Assembly: GCA_039105265.1 (NCBI GenBank) | Contig: JAPFFF010000048.1 | Span: 620,001 to 684,000 of the forward strand | Direction of reading: 5' to 3' | DNA from: Tritrichomonas musculus | Lineage: Eukaryota; Parabasalia; Tritrichomonadida; Tritrichomonadidae | DNA length: 64,000 bases | Part shown: positions 1 to 10,028 of the stretch, piece by piece | Layout: every line of letters starts with the position of its first letter | Numbering within the stretch: position 1 is the first letter of the stretch | Notes under the pieces: model-generated | What the model saw: only the letters and a program-made list of their open reading frames with translations | Told to the model about the DNA's origin: nothing | The model's database searches: none | Position numbers and translations under genes: made by a program

Positions 1-320
1 TTAAAAATTAGGAAATATTAAAAAAATGTTCATGTTATAAAATAATTTTTATTATAATATTATCAAAGTTTAAGTTCAATAAAATTGATAAAAACATGTA
101 TATAGATTTGTATTAATATGAAATGTGATTATATATAATTTTTATTAAAAAATATTGAATATTCATCGAGAAAACATAGTTTTGTCCTCAAAACGCAGTT
201 TTTTCCACCAACTATATATTAAAATTATTAAATTTTATGAAAAAAAATTCAATAAAAGTTTTCAATTTTTGATAAAAAAAAGTTAGGGGGTAATTGAAAA
301 AGTTAGGTACTTTTGTAGTT
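1..320. other. AT-rich spacer
   Basis: No gene is visible. The end of the stretch holds a GTTAGGGGG word (around 282-290) and a short stretch resembling the end of the 311-bp MITE at 41270-41580, so an older copy of that family may lie here, cut by the element that starts at 331. Confidence 0.4.
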
Positions 321-330
321 TACTTTAATA
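321..330 (+). repeat. Target-site duplication, left (TACTTTAATA)
   Basis: Ten bases directly outside the left inverted repeat of the element at 331-2312; the identical word follows its right end at 2313-2322. Confidence 0.8.
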
Positions 331-2312
331 GAGGTGCGAGAACTAAAAAATTTTTTAAAAAACGATCAACTTTAATTTTAAAACTTTTGTAATATCTTGG
401 AAAATAGAAAGTATAATTTATTTTTTGCAAAGTAAATAAGCATTATATTCTAATATAATAATAAAAATATATTAATTTAATATTTATCTTCACTATAAGC
501 AACCAAAACATATGAATTTGCTTATAAAAAACAAATTCATATTTATCTTGATCAATAATCAGTTATTTTTAATAATATATTTTAATATATTTATTATTTT
601 TAATTTAACATTTAATTAAGTATTTATAAAATATTTATATTGGATAATTTCGCAAGATATTAATACTTCTATTTTCCAGATTTCATTATTTATAAATATC
701 TCATAATATTGTTTATCTCTAAGGGATAACTATTATAAATTTATTATAAATTTCAATAATTATTATGATTCTAGAATATTATTGAAAACGGCTCGCCAAG
801 AGACATTTTAAAACTCTCCCATTCAAAATAAAGTAATTACTTTATTTTCTCTCAATTGCATTCAATTTTTTTTAAAAAAATAAAAATTCAAGAAAAATGA
901 TATTTCTAATTAAGATATTATCTTGACAATTTCAGAAATCAATTATTTTATGGTATTGAATATAATAATTTGTGTTTTGTGGAATTTTAAGCCATTCGGT
1001 CGAAATCTTATTATTAACATATTTTACTCAAAATCTTTTGCATTTTGAATTTGATGATATACTAATATGTATATTTATTTAAAAAATATATTTTCACAGG
1101 AAAACTAGAATTAAATATGAAAACTACTGATAAAATTGCATTTTAAGTTTTGAAAATCCCACAGAAAAAATGGCCCTATCTTTTATTCTAGAACAATTCT
1201 AAAATAATAATTATATAATTTAATGCTTATATAAAACTTTGTAAAAACTTTTTAGGAATGAATTTTAAGATATATTTAAAATAAAATTTGACCAATTTTT
1301 TTTTTTGAAAATTTGATAGTTTATACAAATATTTCTATAAGTGCAATCAAAATTATTCTTATAAGCATTCAATATCGTTCAAATATATATATATATTAAA
1401 AATGATATTTTTATTATATTTTTCTTGGAAATGATTATAAAATTTTTTATTGTCTGGTATATTTAATAAAAGTATTTTTAATTCTAGTTTTCATGAAATT
1501 AAATAAATTGAATATCATCATCATATGTTAATTACTTTTAAATAAATGCTGAATTTGTCACATATTTATGGTATATACATAATGTTAGAATGCCTTTTTA
1601 AAAAGCTTTTTAATCAAACTTGAAAAACACCAATATTAAATACACTTAAATTTTGGCCTCTATTATTTGAAGTAAAACTCATAAATAAGAACTTATGAAA
1701 ACGTTCATGGTTCCCCTATTATAAAACCGTTGATTGGAAAGAACAAATCTCAAAATCATCATCTCTATCAGGTAGTAATATAATTGCTTGATATATAAAT
1801 TTATCAGATGACAAAACAAAGAAAATTAGAATAAAAATGAAGTGTAGAAAGAAGGATAGACTAGATAATATCAAGAAACTTCATCAAATTTCAAAAATGA
1901 CAGAAAAAGAATTAAATTCTTTACAAATTGAAGATGATTTTATATTTATTATTAAAAATAATAATCCAATTGATGCTCATTTTAAGGAAGATAACATAAA
2001 TGATGAAGATTTTCCAGATTATTTGAAAAAAAATTTTAAAATTGGACAGATTAATATTGAAAAATGGATCAAAAAACACAAATAATTAATTTAAATAAAT
2101 TTAATATTACAATTATCTTTAATATCAATAAAAACTTAATTCATAATAAATTGAATGGTTTACATCAATTTCATTGAATATTATAAAATACAATATTTTG
2201 TCTCCTACCGAATAAATATTTATAAAAATAATGTATAACATATGATATTAAGTGAGAATATATATATATAGGAATCAGGCATTTTAATCATATTTCCAAG
2301 TTCTCGCACCTC
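331..2312. mobile_element. MULE-like DNA transposon, non-autonomous
   Basis: The element is 1982 bp long. Its ends are exact 14-bp inverted repeats, GAGGTGCGAGAACT at 331 and its complement ending at 2312. It is flanked by a perfect 10-bp direct duplication, TACTTTAATA, at 321-330 and 2313-2322. Target duplications of 9-10 bp are typical of Mutator-like elements, which are known in trichomonads; the family call is inference from that length. The interior is very AT-rich and encodes no transposase that I can recognise, only one 82-codon reading frame, so it probably moves with help from a full copy elsewhere. The perfect duplication argues for a fairly recent insertion. Confidence 0.75.
1837..2085 (+). 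CDS. Small hypothetical protein inside MULE-like element
   Basis: The frame is 82 codons, lysine- and isoleucine-rich, with the acidic middle typical of AT-rich coding sequence. I do not recognise a family. It lies wholly within the non-autonomous element at 331-2312, near its right end, and could be a fragment of the element's former transposase or accessory gene, or a chance frame. The codons are plausible (mixed acidic, basic and hydrophobic residues rather than poly-F or poly-K runs), which is the only argument for its being real. Confidence 0.3.
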   Translation: MKCRKKDRLDNIKKLHQISKMTEKELNSLQIEDDFIFIIKNNNPIDAHFKEDNINDEDFPDYLKKNFKIGQINIEKWIKKHK

Positions 2313-2322
2313 TACTTTAATA
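2313..2322 (+). repeat. Target-site duplication, right (TACTTTAATA)
   Basis: Partner of the copy at 321-330. Confidence 0.8.
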
Positions 2323-2478
2323 AAAAAAGAACTGTCATATTTAAAATATTTTATGAAAGGCTTGTTTTCTGAACAAAAAGTATCGCATATACTCAACTAA
2401 AATATATAAAGTAGATTTTTTCTTATTAAACAAGTTAACATGCTTAAATATTAATATTTATATGATAATTTAAATATA

Positions 2479-2504
2479 GGGTGTCCAGAAAAACCGTAGC
2501 ATCA
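2479..2504 (+). repeat. mariner inverted terminal repeat, left
   Basis: 26 bp beginning GGGTGTCC, directly after the TA at 2477-2478; it matches the complement of 26935-26960 at 25 of 26 positions. Confidence 0.9.
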
Positions 2505-2672
2505 GAAGCTGTGATGATAATTTAAATAAAATTTTTATATTTATTGTTAGTATTTCATGAATTATGTTTATATTATAAAAAGAGTTTTATTTGTACTTTC
2601 CTATAACAAATTATATAAATTTGAAATAATTCAAAAAAATTAAATTAAAAAAATACGTTTATTTTTTTTATT

Positions 2673-3110
2673 ATGAATTTTGATTTCCGATCAATTGTTC
2701 TTTTTCTACATATTAAAGGAGAAGAACCAAAAAAAATCCAAAGTGAAATAAATGATACTTTTCATAAGAATATAATTGGGTATTCAACAGTTACCAAATA
2801 TATCCGTGAATCAAAAATTCCTTTAAAAAGTGACGCCAATGTAAAAGAAGATATAAAATTGGACCATTTTCATTTACTTCAATTAATTTTAAAGGTTCTA
2901 AAGGATTATCCTTTTTCAACTATTAGAGAAATTTCTGAGATCACAGGCATTCCAAAATCAAGTGTATATGATATGCTCACTCGTGAACTTCATTTTGTTT
3001 TGGTTCATTTAAAGTGGGTTCCCCATTTTTTAAATTCATCTCAAAAAGTTGCAAGGGTGGAAATTTCAAAAAGCTTATTGAAAACACTTCAAAAAGCTAG
3101 CCATCAAAAC
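2673..3110 (+). pseudogene. mariner transposase, N-terminal part
   Basis: This is the first 146 codons of the mariner transposase, starting at the ATG at 2673. It reads as an N-terminal DNA-binding region with two helix-turn-helix-like stretches, as in mariner proteins (the second around residues 75-105, with the pattern ISEITGIPKSSVYDML). The gene is cut after the residues Ser-His-Gln by the Polinton end; codons beyond about 3110 belong to the Polinton terminal repeat. The catalytic half resumes at about 26296. The part seen here has no internal stop. Confidence 0.85.
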
Positions 3111-3376
3111 AGTAGTATATACGAGTCGGTTTCCGCGGGGCCACGCTACGCTTAAGCCCACACGTCAACACGAACTCGTGATAAAAATAAAAAAAAAATA
3201 AAAATGAAAAAAAAAAAAAATAAAAAAATTTTTCTTCAACTTGTTTTTTCTTGAAGTACTACTAGGGACCTAAACAACTACCTCGGGTCCCCACTACTTG
3301 TTTTTTCTTGAAGTACTACTAGGGACCTAAACAACTACCTCGGGTCCCCACTACTTGTTTTTTCTTGAAGTACTAC
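3111..3376 (+). repeat. Polinton terminal inverted repeat, left, with internal tandem units
   Basis: The outer part (3112-3190) contains ACGAGTCGGTTTCCGCGG and mirrors 26220-26296 exactly for about 70 bp. Inside lies an A-rich stretch, then a tandem array with a 57-bp period (3240-3376): a 38-bp core containing CTACCTCGGGTCCCC plus a 19-bp piece containing CTTGTTTTTTCTTGAAG in each unit. At the right end the core repeats with a 38-bp period and the 19-bp piece occurs only once, so the two ends have evolved different arrays. Confidence 0.9.
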
Positions 3377-3434
3377 TACCGCCCATCTATGAAACGGCAC
3401 AGGTACCTGCCCAGAGAATCTCGTACCTACCTCC

Positions 3435-4847
3435 TTATAATGAATGTATTTCATTCTTGGTATTATCTTCATGTAAGATACCATTTGATGTAAAGAATGT
3501 CGAATTAATCGCTATGAAATTAGCAGTTGAATTGACCATTAAATTGCTACTACTTAATGGAAATTCAATATTGTTTAACCAGATTTTATTTGGTTCACAT
3601 TGATATTCACTCGTAGGTGAATTTTTAACATTGTATGATATATTGATTTTGATTTCTTTAACACTGGTGACATTATCTTTGGTTTCATTATAATTCAAAT
3701 AGAGGGTTGCCTCATATGCATCAAATGGTTGTTCGAATTGGTAACGAATGCTAGTACTATTTGGTACGCTGAATGTATACTTAATTCGCGTTAATCTATT
3801 CGCTAATGCAGCTAACCTAGCTTCCATTGCTGCTATAGTATCCTTTAATGTTGCATTCTCTCTCTCTAAATTTGATATTTTGCTATTTATTGTTACGATA
3901 CTAGCAACATGTTCACCTACTAGAATAGCTAAATCTTGTTGAGCTTTAGATGTATTATCTATTTTTGTTTTTACTTCCTCAAGCTCACTCTTTAATGCAT
4001 AATTTGACAAATCAACTGGTTTTGGGATATCTGTTTTCAAAGCAAAAGTGTTCGACACATATCTTGCCGAATAAGCGTTTCTGTTTGTTGGTTCGATAGT
4101 TTTGGTAATTGAACACAATAAAACTTCTGGTGTTTCACCTGTTCCTGGATTTATTAATTCATGGCTGTCATATAGAAACCAAATACTTGAATCACTTCCT
4201 TCGATACGCATTATCTGAGAGGGTTGTTCATCATCATCGTCATTGTACGAATAATCTATGTGAACATAATGAGCCGTATAGAAATTGTTTGATGAGACAA
4301 TATCCAACCCATATTGCTCAATCATTTCATGATATGTGTCGTAATCCAAATCAGGAATTGTATTATTGACGATTTTGAATTGAATAGTTGTTTGCCCCTC
4401 AATAATTTCTGGAATTTCGCTTTTCAGAGCATATTCACTTAAATCAACAGGTTCTGGTATATCTTTCTTTAATGCATACTCCTTTAGTACATCATTAACC
4501 TCATCAACTGTGGGGTATTCATTCATAATAGTAGCTATTGATTCATTATTGTCGTGGGATATCTTTTCAAGTGAGTCTACCTTGTTGTTAAGTGCATCTA
4601 TATCACATGTATATGCTATATCCTTAACCTCAAATGACATTCTCCTAACAGCACTATTTTCTTTAATGGCTATACCAGTAACTCTTACTTGCTGTGGGTT
4701 GGCTATAACTATTGTCTTGCCATTTAAGGTGCATGTTGGGAAGTAATCACTGCCCTCATATTGACTTATAGTACCACCTGCAATAGTAATAGTTATTATA
4801 CACTCCTCATAGTCGATGTCATTAAACTCACTAACCTTCATAACCAT
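3435..4847 (-). CDS. Fibre/adhesin-like protein with coiled coil (Polinton)
   Basis: 470 residues. The sequence twice carries a tail-fibre-like phrase, DLSEYALKSEIP and DLSNYALKSELEE, plus the related YALKKDIPEPV and FALKTDIPKPV. This spacer motif is common in phage and virus fibre shafts. A coiled coil follows (about residues 275-350, with heptad-like leucine and isoleucine spacing), then a beta-rich C-terminal domain that could be the receptor-binding head. It lies next to the left terminal repeat, downstream of the other long fibre-like gene on the same strand. A role in attachment is inferred from this architecture only; I know of no named family. The exact start is uncertain. Confidence 0.6.
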   Translation of the reverse strand: MVMKVSEFNDIDYEECIITITIAGGTISQYEGSDYFPTCTLNGKTIVIANPQQVRVTGIAIKENSAVRRMSFEVKDIAYTCDIDALNNKVDSLEKISHDNNESIATIMNEYPTVDEVNDVLKEYALKKDIPEPVDLSEYALKSEIPEIIEGQTTIQFKIVNNTIPDLDYDTYHEMIEQYGLDIVSSNNFYTAHYVHIDYSYNDDDDEQPSQIMRIEGSDSSIWFLYDSHELINPGTGETPEVLLCSITKTIEPTNRNAYSARYVSNTFALKTDIPKPVDLSNYALKSELEEVKTKIDNTSKAQQDLAILVGEHVASIVTINSKISNLERENATLKDTIAAMEARLAALANRLTRIKYTFSVPNSTSIRYQFEQPFDAYEATLYLNYNETKDNVTSVKEIKINISYNVKNSPTSEYQCEPNKIWLNNIEFPLSSSNLMVNSTANFIAINSTFFTSNGILHEDNTKNEIHSL

Positions 4848-5022
4848 TAGCCTTGCCTTAATAGTACCATCTGTAATAACATCTTCAGCTTCAAGGTGTA
4901 CTTCCTTATTAACAATACTACCTACTATATCAATAGTATCATCTCTTACTAAATCATTCTTATCAACATAGTTATTATTTTCTACTTCCTCATTAACCTC
5001 ATTTATTTTATCAGCTAATAGC

Positions 5023-8000
5023 CTAAATGCAGGTTTTTAATGATTCCCTGAAGTAGTTGCATAAATCAATAGCATCTCGATATGTTGTTATCGTCTTTGA
5101 AATGTCTTCAGTTTCATCAGTATATTCAACAACTACCTTTTCTGCATCACACCAATCAATAATAGGTGTTAAATCAGTTGTAGTTGACCTTCCTATTTTT
5201 AATGGAGGTAGGTTGCTTCCATCACCTAGATGAAACAAAGCATGTTCACCTTGTGATACACCTTCAATAGCAGAATCCACACCAGCCTTTGTAAATGTGA
5301 ACCCTGTTCGAAACAATGTAAGACCAACATTAGCTATACTACCTGCAGTTCCTATAACTCCAAATGCTAATGCTACATTAGATACTATTCTAACCTGGTC
5401 TATGTCTTCTTGTAAATGTTTAGTAATTCTTTTAGTCTCTCCCATTTCTGCATTTAACACATTTACTTTTGAGGTTATGTCCTTAACATCATAACTAACT
5501 ACATCAAAATTATTGGTTAATACATTTAAATCACTCCTCATGGTAGTAATATTATCAGCTATTATAATCTTTGAACTAGTAATATTGTAGTCTGTGTATA
5601 AGGTAGTAGCTGCATTAGGATTTGGTGTTATTTCATAAAACTGTTGGTCTATTATGTACTTAAATGCATTAGTTGATGAATCCCAATTAATCTCATCAAT
5701 CGGGTCTGTATAATCCTTCCTCAAATATAATTTTATGTCTCTGGTTTCACCAACATCTAAGCAAAAGCCCCAATCATAGCTAATTGTCTCAATAGTATCA
5801 AGAACAGGTATAACATCAACAAATACCTCTCCATTCTTTTGTACATGGAACCCATCAGGTTTGAATGATAACCTTGTTGCTGTAGAAGACTCACCTACAT
5901 ATATATCTAAATATATCTTTTCAACCAAATCAGTTCTAATTCCTTCAGTACTATCCATCGATATGTATAGAAGAACAGTGCCATAATAACCAGGATGTAA
6001 TGAGTTTGATAAGCCATCAGTTAGGTGGTTCTCATATGCACATGTCATATTCCATTCACTACCATCTTTAATAGTTCCATCTTTCATTTCTAGTTTAAAT
6101 TCATTTTTGTAGTTCTTTAATAGTGAATGCATTAAACCATTTCCTTCATTAGTAATTATTGCTTCATGCATGTCTGTTTGTTTGACTGTTATCCAACAAC
6201 CATAACAACTATTGGCTTTCTTAGTAGGTCGAATATTCCATTTATTAATGACTTTCCCATTAAGATGACCTTTCGCATTATCTCCTGACCAATACCCCTT
6301 ATTCTCACGACTTTTATCAGTATTCCATTGTAGGTTCCATGTATTGCCAAAACAATGTTCCTTGAAGACAAAGTTTAATTTATCAGGTATTTCATAGTTA
6401 TCTGGTACTTCATATACCATCTTATAATATTCGTCCTCTCCTATTTTTTCTTCTGTGATGATAGATGGTTTATAAAAGTAGTGAACATCGCTTTTATGGA
6501 GTTTTAATGCATTTTCAGCTTCAATGATAGAACATTTTATTGCCTTATCTGTTTTTAATGCCGTCGGTTCATATTCATTCATAATACTTAGTTCACCATT
6601 TAGATATAAAGTATAAGGGTGAAAAGGTAGACTTTTGTCGAATGCTATATAATACCTATCATCTGTTGATGAGTTATCATTGATGGTACAATAATCATTC
6701 TCTTTATTGTATGTAATAACTGGACAAACTATTTTACCATTTCTGGATGTTATATAGAACTCTTTGATATACCTACCTTCTAAATCATATATTACATTCT
6801 TTCTTAATACTATCTTGAAGATAGGCTTATTCGAATTTAAAAAGGCTTGTTTTTGTAAATCGGGTACAAAGATGCCTAATAGGTTGTATTCGATATCATT
6901 AATAGTATTAGATAAAGAGTATACATCCTTATTAGTAATAACAAATTCAGGTATACCATTTTCTATAGTAAAATCAGAGTCTACAGGTGAGGTACCTCCA
7001 CTTGGAATAGAATCACATATTATTTTCCCATTTACTTCTAAATCACCCTTTATAATATATTTACCAAGTACTGGTTTAACTGGGTCTAATGATGGAGTAT
7101 CTTTCGATATTTGAACACCAAAACATTTTAATACATCCTCGAATTTATCAAACCCTTTGACAAAGTCAGGTATTGCTACTGCGGAAGAGTTATCTGTTTT
7201 GGCTTCTTTTGTATTTTCGATTGATAACGCCATTGGAGATGGGTCATCTTTTGGCTCCCAAACCCATTGCCTTTTATCTTCATTCCAAACTATTTCTCCA
7301 AAAACCTGAACAAAACTATTTCTTGCACGTACAAGAGCATTTACTGCTGGGGTGTTTTGTGTTCGCCATCTATCTATCCATTCCAAATGTTGTGATAAAA
7401 TAACCCATTCTTCATGTGTCATATCCCATATTAAATTGTCAGGAGCATCTAATAATTCATCATGAATCCAATCATCATCTTGGAAGTCATATCCATGTTC
7501 TTGCCATTCCTCATCTACAATATTCCAAGCTACATATTGACCTAATTCTGCATGATATTCTCTTTTACGGTATAACATTTCATTTGTTGGCATATGTAGA
7601 TATGAATTCTCTTCTGGAAAGAACACCCATTCTTCATATCTATCACTATACCTGAGATGTCCTCTATGGTCATTTTCAAAGATTGGTATTAATACATCTA
7701 CTATTGCTTCACTAGCTCCTTCTCTCCAACCTTCCTCGAAAGGATAATAAATATTTAACATAACCCATTCATCATGAACAACATCCCACATGTAATTTTG
7801 AGGTACAGGAGCATTCCTATTTCGTCTCCATCCTGCAGGTCTATCTAAGTTATCATCTCTTTCTCGCCATTCCTCATAGATGATGTCCCAAACATAATTA
7901 CTATCTTGATTATATAGACCGTTCGAACGGTCGCCAATTGGTCTGTAAATTGGTATTTGTTGTTCTTGGTCTTGTTGTTCCATAGCTTGTTTTGCTATAT

Positions 8001-9303
8001 CAGGTATTGCATCCTCATACATAACAACATCAAGCATAGCATCTTGAAATGACTGTACTTGTTCACCAAGATTCAATCTATTTATATTCTCATCAATATC
8101 ACCTAAATGTTCTTCAAGATGTCGATTTTGATTTCTTAGGTAGTTCGTCAATTCATCAATCTCATCTTGCGGGATACCTATGCCACCTCCTCCTTCCTCC
8201 TCTTCATGATTGCAATCACAGGATTTTATCTGCGATACTTGTCCTATCAAATCATTAATTACAATCATGAGTACTTCGATATTTCGTTGAACGTCATTTA
8301 AGTGGTCATTTAAGGTGACTGACATTTGAGTACCATCAATATGAGTAATGGTAATTTTATTATCTGGAGCTTTGGATAGTCGAAATAATTTTAAGGCTTT
8401 TGAGATACCTAAACCTAATACACTCGAAAACAGCAAATATTGAAGTATTTGAGGAGTGTGTTTGTAATTTTCTAAGTAGTATCTTGTATATATATCAAGG
8501 AATTCACATGGGCTACTTACTTCAATAATTTGGTCTGCCTCAACCAAGTCTGTACACCCTTTGTATCTATATCCTATTCTTTGTACTGACAATTTATCTA
8601 GATTCCAATGGTATTGAGATATCCTAGATACGAAATTTTTAAAGTTAGATTCATTAAAAGCCTCATATAAGAATCTCTTTGTTGTCATGTTAGTTTTTTC
8701 ATTCTTTATGACATTTATCAATAAATCTCCCAGGTTCGAATAACCAAACTCAGCTAAAAATGGGTCAGGCTCTGGTGTTGGAAGTGGTACAGGGTCTTGA
8801 AGATATCGAATAACCTTTGTTTGTCCTAGTTGTTCATCTGTTGATATTTGTTCATATCCATCAACAGCACACATCAATTCGGTATACATCTCATGAATAG
8901 CCTCACATGTATTAGATTCTTCTTCAATAAATTCATTTAAGGTATTTACGCAAAGTTCATCTTTTATCAACTCCTTATATGACTCTGCTTTTTCAGGTAG
9001 TGAGCCTTCTAATTGGGATGTCTTTTCAGGTCCTTTAAATACATATTTTAAATAATTGGCAAATTTGTGTGTAATAGGTACATTGCCGAAACCATCAAGC
9101 TTTCCTCCATTTTCGATATAATCATTGACTACCCTTTCGTCTACTTCTGCTTTGTTATATAAACAACTAAACGTAGGATAATCATCTGGGTCCTCATTTC
9201 TTATAATACCAATATTACCTTCATCATTAACACTTATCTCAACATCCTTGTCTTTGAGCTTCTCTGCTTCATTTGATTGCAAAGAATAAAGTTTAATTGA
9301 CAT
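5023..9303 (-). CDS. Very large fibre-like structural protein (Polinton)
   Basis: About 1426 residues from the ATG at 9301-9303 (MSIKLYSLQ). A longer frame starts upstream but would run into the facing gene at 9321. Seen in order: an acidic N-terminal region; a hydrophobic helix near residue 280; a coiled coil (about 320-420) with a GGGG linker; six degenerate repeats of the form W-(D/N)-x4-(D/E)-E-W between roughly 460 and 690; a tail-fibre-like stretch near 760-790 (GDLEVNGKII); beta-rich segments; and a C-terminal coiled coil with a glycine- and alanine-rich hydrophobic segment. Size and architecture suggest a virion surface spike or fibre. I do not recognise the tryptophan repeat. Confident as a gene, weak on function. 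Confidence 0.7.
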   Translation of the reverse strand: MSIKLYSLQSNEAEKLKDKDVEISVNDEGNIGIIRNEDPDDYPTFSCLYNKAEVDERVVNDYIENGGKLDGFGNVPITHKFANYLKYVFKGPEKTSQLEGSLPEKAESYKELIKDELCVNTLNEFIEEESNTCEAIHEMYTELMCAVDGYEQISTDEQLGQTKVIRYLQDPVPLPTPEPDPFLAEFGYSNLGDLLINVIKNEKTNMTTKRFLYEAFNESNFKNFVSRISQYHWNLDKLSVQRIGYRYKGCTDLVEADQIIEVSSPCEFLDIYTRYYLENYKHTPQILQYLLFSSVLGLGISKALKLFRLSKAPDNKITITHIDGTQMSVTLNDHLNDVQRNIEVLMIVINDLIGQVSQIKSCDCNHEEEEGGGGIGIPQDEIDELTNYLRNQNRHLEEHLGDIDENINRLNLGEQVQSFQDAMLDVVMYEDAIPDIAKQAMEQQDQEQQIPIYRPIGDRSNGLYNQDSNYVWDIIYEEWRERDDNLDRPAGWRRNRNAPVPQNYMWDVVHDEWVMLNIYYPFEEGWREGASEAIVDVLIPIFENDHRGHLRYSDRYEEWVFFPEENSYLHMPTNEMLYRKREYHAELGQYVAWNIVDEEWQEHGYDFQDDDWIHDELLDAPDNLIWDMTHEEWVILSQHLEWIDRWRTQNTPAVNALVRARNSFVQVFGEIVWNEDKRQWVWEPKDDPSPMALSIENTKEAKTDNSSAVAIPDFVKGFDKFEDVLKCFGVQISKDTPSLDPVKPVLGKYIIKGDLEVNGKIICDSIPSGGTSPVDSDFTIENGIPEFVITNKDVYSLSNTINDIEYNLLGIFVPDLQKQAFLNSNKPIFKIVLRKNVIYDLEGRYIKEFYITSRNGKIVCPVITYNKENDYCTINDNSSTDDRYYIAFDKSLPFHPYTLYLNGELSIMNEYEPTALKTDKAIKCSIIEAENALKLHKSDVHYFYKPSIITEEKIGEDEYYKMVYEVPDNYEIPDKLNFVFKEHCFGNTWNLQWNTDKSRENKGYWSGDNAKGHLNGKVINKWNIRPTKKANSCYGCWITVKQTDMHEAIITNEGNGLMHSLLKNYKNEFKLEMKDGTIKDGSEWNMTCAYENHLTDGLSNSLHPGYYGTVLLYISMDSTEGIRTDLVEKIYLDIYVGESSTATRLSFKPDGFHVQKNGEVFVDVIPVLDTIETISYDWGFCLDVGETRDIKLYLRKDYTDPIDEINWDSSTNAFKYIIDQQFYEITPNPNAATTLYTDYNITSSKIIIADNITTMRSDLNVLTNNFDVVSYDVKDITSKVNVLNAEMGETKRITKHLQEDIDQVRIVSNVALAFGVIGTAGSIANVGLTLFRTGFTFTKAGVDSAIEGVSQGEHALFHLGDGSNLPPLKIGRSTTTDLTPIIDWCDAEKVVVEYTDETEDISKTITTYRDAIDLCNYFRESLKTCI

Positions 9304-9320
9304 TTTTTGGATATAATAAA

Positions 9321-10028
9321 ATGTTAGTATCAGTACAGAGTACAAATGCTGATGAATATAATAAGGTATCTATCAATTTGGATATACCATGGAAGTGTAA
9401 ATATATTAAATATTTTGTATCTTCAATTAATACAATAAGTAATATTATGTTGAGTACGAAAGATGATTATATAGAGTTTACACATAACAGTATTCCATTC
9501 AAGCTTAAATTCGAAGATAGATATAATTATACCATCAAGCAAATAGAAGCAGTTTTAAATCCACTTGCGGAGGTATCTTTTAAATATAATGATACTACTC
9601 GTACATTTACAATAAAGACACAAACACCGTTAACAATAACCTCTATTTCCCATCGAGCCGCATTATTAACTGGTTTGTATAATACTCCATTGCCTATTGA
9701 GATACCAGCAAATACAACATATACTGTTAAAGATATACCAATATTAAATCATACTAAGTTGTATTTAGTATCATTACAAGGTAATGCCATATACTCCAAT
9801 ATAGGTGAACAACAATATACACCATCAGTTATTGGTAGTATAAATACCTTCACCTTAGATAATAAACCACTTATATATGATTTCGAAACTGAAAGTAAAC
9901 CATTAAAAATAAAAACATATACAGATTCATTAAAATTTTTAGAATTAAGTTTAGTAGATTTCCAATACCAGCCGATATTGTTAAAAAGTCCTTTGTTCAT
10001 TACGATTAAAATTAAACCATCTACATAA
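9321..10028 (+). CDS. Candidate minor capsid (penton-like) or other structural protein (Polinton)
   Basis: 235 residues from the ATG at 9321; an ATG eight codons earlier lies inside the facing gene's start. The protein is beta-strand-rich throughout and ends with a strand-like pattern (LELSLVDFQYQPILLKSPLFI), which resembles the end of jelly-roll or structural proteins of Polinton-like viruses. That makes the minor capsid protein one possibility, not proven. The start codon is only 17 bp from the start of the 4.3-kb fibre-like gene on the opposite strand, so the two must share one tiny promoter region. Its 3' end overlaps the polymerase gene's end by 8 bp. Confidence 0.5.
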   Translation: MLVSVQSTNADEYNKVSINLDIPWKCKYIKYFVSSINTISNIMLSTKDDYIEFTHNSIPFKLKFEDRYNYTIKQIEAVLNPLAEVSFKYNDTTRTFTIKTQTPLTITSISHRAALLTGLYNTPLPIEIPANTTYTVKDIPILNHTKLYLVSLQGNAIYSNIGEQQYTPSVIGSINTFTLDNKPLIYDFETESKPLKIKTYTDSLKFLELSLVDFQYQPILLKSPLFITIKIKPST

